64,000 bases of DNA, taken from contig NZ_BMQJ01000014.1 of assembly GCF_014648055.1 (NCBI RefSeq), positions 124,001 through 188,000 of the forward strand. The letters are read 5' to 3'. A program made the position numbers and the translations under genes. This DNA is from Streptosporangium pseudovulgare (lineage in GTDB: Bacteria > Actinomycetota > Actinomycetes > Streptosporangiales > Streptosporangiaceae). Below are positions 60,181 through 64,000 of this stretch, in pieces (position 1 is the stretch's first letter; each line of letters starts with the position of its first letter). The notes under the pieces were generated by a model that saw only the letters and a list, made by a program, of their open reading frames with translations, did no database searches and was not told the DNA's origin.

Positions 60181-60614
60181 TTGGAACTCCTCATGACCGC
60201 GTCCTTGTAGGCCATCCAGGCCAGCAGGGCGCACTTCACGCGGGCGGGGTACTTGGAGACGCCGGCGAACGCCACGGCGTCGCCCAGCACCTCCTCGTCG
60301 CCCTCGATCTGTCCCCTGCTCTGCATGAGCCGGGTGAACTCCTCCACCACGGCGAGCGTCTCGTCCACGGTGGAGCCCTCGGTCAGCTCGTACAGCACCG
60401 AGGCGGCGGCCTGGCTGATGGAGCAGCCCTGGCCGTCGTAGGAGACGTCCTCGACCTTGCCGCCGTCGCCGAGCTTCACCCGCATGGTGATCTCGTCGCC
60501 GCACGTCGGGTTCACGTGGTGGACCTCGGCGTCGTACGGATCACGCAGCCCCCGGCCCTGGGGGTGCTTGTAGTGCTCCAGGATCAGCTCCTGGTACATC
60601 GACTCGGCGATCAT
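60177..60614 (-). CDS. sufU: SufU, Fe-S/sulfur transfer protein
   Basis: 145 residues. It has the three conserved Cys and Asp of the zinc site (NPTCGDEI, GQGCSISQA, RVKCALLAW). SufU accepts sulfur from the cysteine desulfurase SufS and replaces SufE in this phylum. It starts 20 bp after sufS. Confidence 0.95.
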   Translation of the reverse strand: MIAESMYQELILEHYKHPQGRGLRDPYDAEVHHVNPTCGDEITMRVKLGDGGKVEDVSYDGQGCSISQAAASVLYELTEGSTVDETLAVVEEFTRLMQSRGQIEGDEEVLGDAVAFAGVSKYPARVKCALLAWMAYKDAVMRSSK

Positions 60615-60633
60615 CTCAACTGCTCCGGCATTG

Positions 60634-61893
60634 CTAGGCGAACACCTTCCGCACGTGGTGGAGGCCGCGGACCAGGGCGTCGATCTCGGCCGGGACGGTG
60701 TAGAGGTAGAAGGAGGCCCGCGTGGTGGCGGGGATCCCGAACCTCAGGTGCAGCGGGCGGGCGCAGTGGTGTCCGACCCGCACGGCCACACCGAACTCGT
60801 CATCGAGAATCTGCCCGACGTCGTGCGGGTGAATCCCCTCCAGGGTGAAGGACACCGTGCCGCCGCGCATGTCGAGGTCGCGCGGCCCGACCACCTTCAG
60901 CCCCGGGACGTCCGCCAGCGCCTCCAGCGCGTAGGCGGTGAGCTCCCGCTCGTGCCGGGCCACCGCGTCCAGGCCGATCTCCGACAGGTAGTCCACGGCG
61001 GCGCCGAGGCCGACGGCCTCGACGATCGGCGGGGTGCCGGCCTCGAACTTGTGCGGCGCGGGCGCGTAGGTCGAGCGGTCCATCCAGACCGCCTCGATCA
61101 TCTCGCCGCCGCCGAGGAACGGGGGCATGGCGTCCAGCAGCTCGCCCCGGCCCCACAGCACGCCGACGCCGGAGGGGCCGACGACCTTGTGCCCGGTGAA
61201 GGCCAGGAAGTCGACGCCGAGCGCGGCGACGTCCACCGCCTGGTGGGGGACCGACTGCGAGGCGTCCAGCATCATCAGCGCGCCGACCTGGCGGACCCGG
61301 GCGAGGACCCGCTCGACGGGGTTGACGGTGCCGAGGACGTTCGACTGGTGCACGATCGAGACGATCTTCGTCCGCTCGTTGACCAGCTCCTCCAGGTTGC
61401 CGAGGTCCAGGCGGCCCTCATCGGTGACCCCGAACCAGCGCAGCGTGGCGCCGGTGCGCTGGGCGAGCATCTGCCACGGCACGATGTTGGAGTGGTGCTC
61501 CATCTCGGAGATGACGATCTCGTCGCCGGGGCCCATCCGGAACCGGGGGTCGTCGTTGGTGCGGTTGCCGAAGGAGTAGGCCACCAGGTTGAGCGCCTCG
61601 GAGGCGTTCTTGGTGAAGACGATCTCCTCGCGGCTCGGCGCGCCGACGAACGCGGCGATCTTGTCGCGGGCCGCCTCGTACGCCTCGGTGGACTCCGCGC
61701 CCAGCGCGTGCATGGCCCGGCCGACGTTGCTGTAGTGCATGGCCATGTGCTCGCGCATGGCCTCGACGACCCGGGTCGGCTTCTGCGCGGAGTTGGCCGA
61801 GTCGAGGTAGACCAGCGGCCGGCCGCCGGGCAGCTCACGGGAGAGGACCGGGAAGTCCTTCCTGATCCTCTCCGCGTCAAAGCCGGTCGTCAT
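60634..61893 (-). CDS. sufS: Cysteine desulfurase
   Basis: PLP enzyme of 419 residues that takes sulfur from cysteine. The PLP Lys lies in DFLAFTGHKVVGPSGVGVLWG and the active Cys in VRVGHHCARPLHLRFG, as in SufS. Its ATG shares one base with the sufC stop. It passes persulfide sulfur to SufU. Confidence 0.95.
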   Translation of the reverse strand: MTTGFDAERIRKDFPVLSRELPGGRPLVYLDSANSAQKPTRVVEAMREHMAMHYSNVGRAMHALGAESTEAYEAARDKIAAFVGAPSREEIVFTKNASEALNLVAYSFGNRTNDDPRFRMGPGDEIVISEMEHHSNIVPWQMLAQRTGATLRWFGVTDEGRLDLGNLEELVNERTKIVSIVHQSNVLGTVNPVERVLARVRQVGALMMLDASQSVPHQAVDVAALGVDFLAFTGHKVVGPSGVGVLWGRGELLDAMPPFLGGGEMIEAVWMDRSTYAPAPHKFEAGTPPIVEAVGLGAAVDYLSEIGLDAVARHERELTAYALEALADVPGLKVVGPRDLDMRGGTVSFTLEGIHPHDVGQILDDEFGVAVRVGHHCARPLHLRFGIPATTRASFYLYTVPAEIDALVRGLHHVRKVFA

Positions 61894-62666
61894 CAGGCCG
61901 TTGCCTTCGTGTACGCCTCGTAGCCCTCGGCCTCCAGCTTCTCGGCGAGCTCGGGGCCGCCCTGCTCCACGATCCGGCCGCCCGCGAAGACGTGGACGAA
62001 GTCCGGCTTCACGTAGCGCAGGATGCGGGTGTAGTGGGTGATGAGCAGCACGCCGGTGTCGCCGCCGGCGCGGAAGCGGTTGATGCCCTCGGAGACCACG
62101 CGCAGGGCGTCGACGTCGAGGCCGGAGTCGGTCTCGTCGAGGACGGCGATCTTCGGCTTGAGCAGCTCCAGCTGGAGGATCTCGTGGCGCTTCTTCTCAC
62201 CGCCGGAGAAGCCCTCGTTCACGTTGCGCTGGGCGAAGGCCGAGTCGATCGACAGGGCGTCCATGCCGGCCTTGAGGTCCTTGGAGAACTGGCGGAGCTT
62301 CGGGGCCTCGCCGCGGGCGGCGGTGACCGCCGAGCGCAGGAAGTTGGAGACGCTGACGCCGGGGACCTCGACCGGGTACTGCATGGCGAGGAACAGGCCG
62401 GCGCGGGCGCGCTCGTCGACCGACATCTCCAGCAGGTCGGCCCCGTCGAGCAGGACCTGGCCGCCGGTGATGGTGTACTTCGGGTGGCCGGCGATCGCGT
62501 AGGCGAGCGTGGACTTGCCGGAGCCGTTGGGGCCCATGATGGCGTGGGTCTCGCCGGCCCGCACGGTCAGGTTGACGCCGCGCAGGATCTCCTTGTCCGC
62601 GACGGAGACCTTCAGGTCGCGGATCTCGAGCGTGGAGCCCGCGGGGATCCGGGTCGAATCAGACAC
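61893..62666 (-). CDS. sufC: Fe-S assembly ATPase
   Basis: 257-residue ABC-type ATPase of the SufBCD scaffold. Walker A MGPNGSGKST, signature FSGGEKKRHEILQLELL and Walker B IAVLDETDSGLD; the Glu-Thr-Asp-Ser-Gly-Leu-Asp stretch is typical for SufC. GTG 62666 follows the Rieske-protein stop by one base. Confidence 0.96.
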   Translation of the reverse strand: MSDSTRIPAGSTLEIRDLKVSVADKEILRGVNLTVRAGETHAIMGPNGSGKSTLAYAIAGHPKYTITGGQVLLDGADLLEMSVDERARAGLFLAMQYPVEVPGVSVSNFLRSAVTAARGEAPKLRQFSKDLKAGMDALSIDSAFAQRNVNEGFSGGEKKRHEILQLELLKPKIAVLDETDSGLDVDALRVVSEGINRFRAGGDTGVLLITHYTRILRYVKPDFVHVFAGGRIVEQGGPELAEKLEAEGYEAYTKATA

Positions 62667-62667
62667 T

Positions 62668-62985
62668 TTATGACTCCTTCGAGAGCGAGACGAGGACGTC
62701 GTCGCCGTCGATCTTCACTTGGTAGACAGGGACGGGCCTGGTGGCGGGCGGCCCGGTGGGCTTGCCGGTGCGCAGGTCGAAGCACGAGCCGTGCAGCCAG
62801 CACTCCAGCGTCTCGTCGTAGACGTCGCCCTCGCTGAGGGCGACCTCGGCGTGGGAGCACACATCGTGCAGCGCGAAGACCTCCTGCCCCTTGCGCACGA
62901 GGGCGACCGGGGTGCCCTCCACGTCAACGGCGATCACTCCGCCGTCGGGGACGTCGCCGAGCTTGCAGACCTTTTCGAACGTCAC
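62668..62985 (-). CDS. Rieske-type [2Fe-2S] ferredoxin in the suf operon
   Basis: 105 residues. The cluster ligands are Cys-x-His in VCSHAEVAL and Cys-x2-His in ECWLHGSCF. It resembles small ferredoxins of aromatic ring dioxygenases. In actinobacterial suf operons such a gene lies between sufD and sufC, and probably supplies electrons for cluster assembly. GTG 62985 overlaps the sufD stop. Confidence 0.93.
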   Translation of the reverse strand: MTFEKVCKLGDVPDGGVIAVDVEGTPVALVRKGQEVFALHDVCSHAEVALSEGDVYDETLECWLHGSCFDLRTGKPTGPPATRPVPVYQVKIDGDDVLVSLSKES

Positions 62986-64000
62986 TTCTCCAGCTCCGCC
63001 TCGACCTTGGCGAAAACGCGCTCGCGGAGCTCGTCCAGCTCGATCTTCTCCAGGAGCTGGGCGAAGAAGCCGCGGATGACCAGGCGGCGCGCCTCCTCGA
63101 AGGGGATGCCGCGGGCCTGGAGGTAGAAGATGTGCTCGTCGTCGAGCCGGCCCGAGGCGCTGGCGTGGCCCGCCCCGGCGACCTCGCCGGTGAGGATCTC
63201 CAGGTTGGGCACCGAGTCGGCGCGGGCGCCGTCGGTGAGCAGCAGGTTGCGGTTGAGCTCGTAGGTGTCGGTGCCCTCGGCCTCGACCCGGATGATGACG
63301 TCGCCGATCCACACGGCGTGGGCGCCGTCGCCCTGCAGCGCGCCCTTGTAGACGACGTTGCTGCGGCAGTTGGGCTGGGAGTGGTCGACGAGCAGGCGGT
63401 GCTCCAGGTGCTGGCCGGCGTCCACGAAGTACAGGCCGGTCAGGTCGGCGTCGCCGCCGGGGCCGGTGTAGGCGACCGAGGGCGACAGCCGTACGAGGTC
63501 GCCGCCGAGGGTGACCACGAAGCTCCTGAACGTGGCGTCCTTGGCGAGCCGGGCGTGGTGGTGGGAGACGTGCACCGCGTCGTCGGCCCAGTCCTGCAGG
63601 CTGACGACCTTGAGGGTGGCCCCCTCGCCGACGGCGAACTCGACGTTGTCGGCGTAGACCGCGCTGCCCCGGTGGTCGAGGACGAGGACGGCCTCGGCCA
63701 TCGGCTCCACGTTGACGAGGGTGTGGCCGTAGGCGGTCCCGTCGCCGGACCCGGTGACGGTGATCACGGTCGGGACGGAGGCGACGGCCTCGCGCGGGAC
63801 CGTGATCACGGTCGCCTTCTCGAAGGCGCCGTAGGCCTGGGCGCTGACGCGGTCGGCGGGGACGTAGGCCCGGCCGAGCCGCGGGTCGTCGCGGCCCACG
63901 GTCTCGACGGTGACCTCGGGGGCCGCCTCCACGGCGACCACGACGCCTCCGCCGGAGGCGGCGGCGCCGGTGTGCAGGCCCTTCAGACGCGACAGCGGGG
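62982..64000 (-). CDS. sufD: SufD scaffold subunit (5' end outside window)
   Basis: Subunit of the SufBCD complex, in which the iron-sulfur cluster is built. The frame is open from the window edge (reading SRLKGLHTG) to the stop, about 338 residues of roughly 390. Conserved parts are VYADNVEFAVGEGATLKVVSLQDWADDAVHVSHHHA and the region around DDEHIFYLQARGIPFEEARRLVIRGFF. The genes upstream (sufB, regulator) are outside the window. Confidence 0.94.
   Translation of the reverse strand, partial: PLSRLKGLHTGAAASGGGVVVAVEAAPEVTVETVGRDDPRLGRAYVPADRVSAQAYGAFEKATVITVPREAVASVPTVITVTGSGDGTAYGHTLVNVEPMAEAVLVLDHRGSAVYADNVEFAVGEGATLKVVSLQDWADDAVHVSHHHARLAKDATFRSFVVTLGGDLVRLSPSVAYTGPGGDADLTGLYFVDAGQHLEHRLLVDHSQPNCRSNVVYKGALQGDGAHAVWIGDVIIRVEAEGTDTYELNRNLLLTDGARADSVPNLEILTGEVAGAGHASASGRLDDEHIFYLQARGIPFEEARRLVIRGFFAQLLEKIELDELRERVFAKVEAELEK

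Overview
The window is chromosomal DNA from a very GC-rich (about 70% or more) actinobacterium. The evidence is mycothiol biosynthesis (mshC), an actinobacterial SUF operon with SufU, an InhA-type enoyl reductase next to FabG, actinobacteria-specific families (DUF3090, SCO1664-like, DUF3099, acVLRF1) and a small RNA of 6C type. The gene mix fits a Streptosporangiaceae-like filamentous genus, but that is inference. Genus and species cannot be fixed from sequence alone.

Layout. 1-2.4 kb: assimilatory nitrate reductase (cut by the window edge) and a nitrate transporter. 2.8-7.9 kb: a divergent peptide deformylase, a cold-shock protein, two damaged head-to-head genes (MBL hydrolase and GlxA-type regulator), and a three-gene operon (alpha/beta hydrolase, GbsR/MarR regulator, TcmP-like methyltransferase) with a clear palindromic operator. 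8-19.3 kb: mshC, the SCO1664/DUF3090/phosphomutase set, aldo/keto reductase, two secreted proteins, fabI-fabG, a TldD/TldE pair, dodecin and DUF3099. 19.34-19.49 kb: a three-hairpin small RNA with C-rich loops. 19.7-21.5 kb: moaA, a MobA-like gene and a DUF6457 gene, which could supply the molybdenum cofactor for the nitrate reductase.

21.8-27.6 kb is the most striking part. The RNA ligase gene rtcB is cut in two by an element of about 4.6 kb (22,169-26,780). It encodes a large serine integrase, a small unknown protein, an XRE regulator, an unknown protein and an RsbW-like ATP-binding protein. Joining the two flanks restores an uninterrupted rtcB reading frame. The reconstructed attP carries perfect 9-bp inverted arms plus matching outer motifs. 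No transfer or replication gene is visible.

27.8-31.6 kb: a UbiA prenyltransferase divergent from a type III PKS, a membrane methyltransferase and a flavoprotein, resembling phenolic-lipid or quinone clusters. 31.8-44.2 kb: a secreted protein, an acyl-CoA ligase pseudogene with a frame-shifting deletion over its ATP-binding motif, a POT transporter, a TRIC channel, a MocR regulator divergent from its YczE-type target, GH15, LD-carboxypeptidase and a sulfotransferase. 44.3-50 kb: ABC exporter, crotonase, small HTH protein, ABC-F ATPase and a VLRF1-type release factor. 50.2-56.2 kb: a degenerate EAL/CBS protein, a siderophore-interacting protein behind an iron box, and an ABC transporter plus DesKR-like two-component operon. 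56.4-64 kb: hisG, hisE, a DEAD-box helicase with a long leader, and the SUF iron-sulfur operon running off the right edge.
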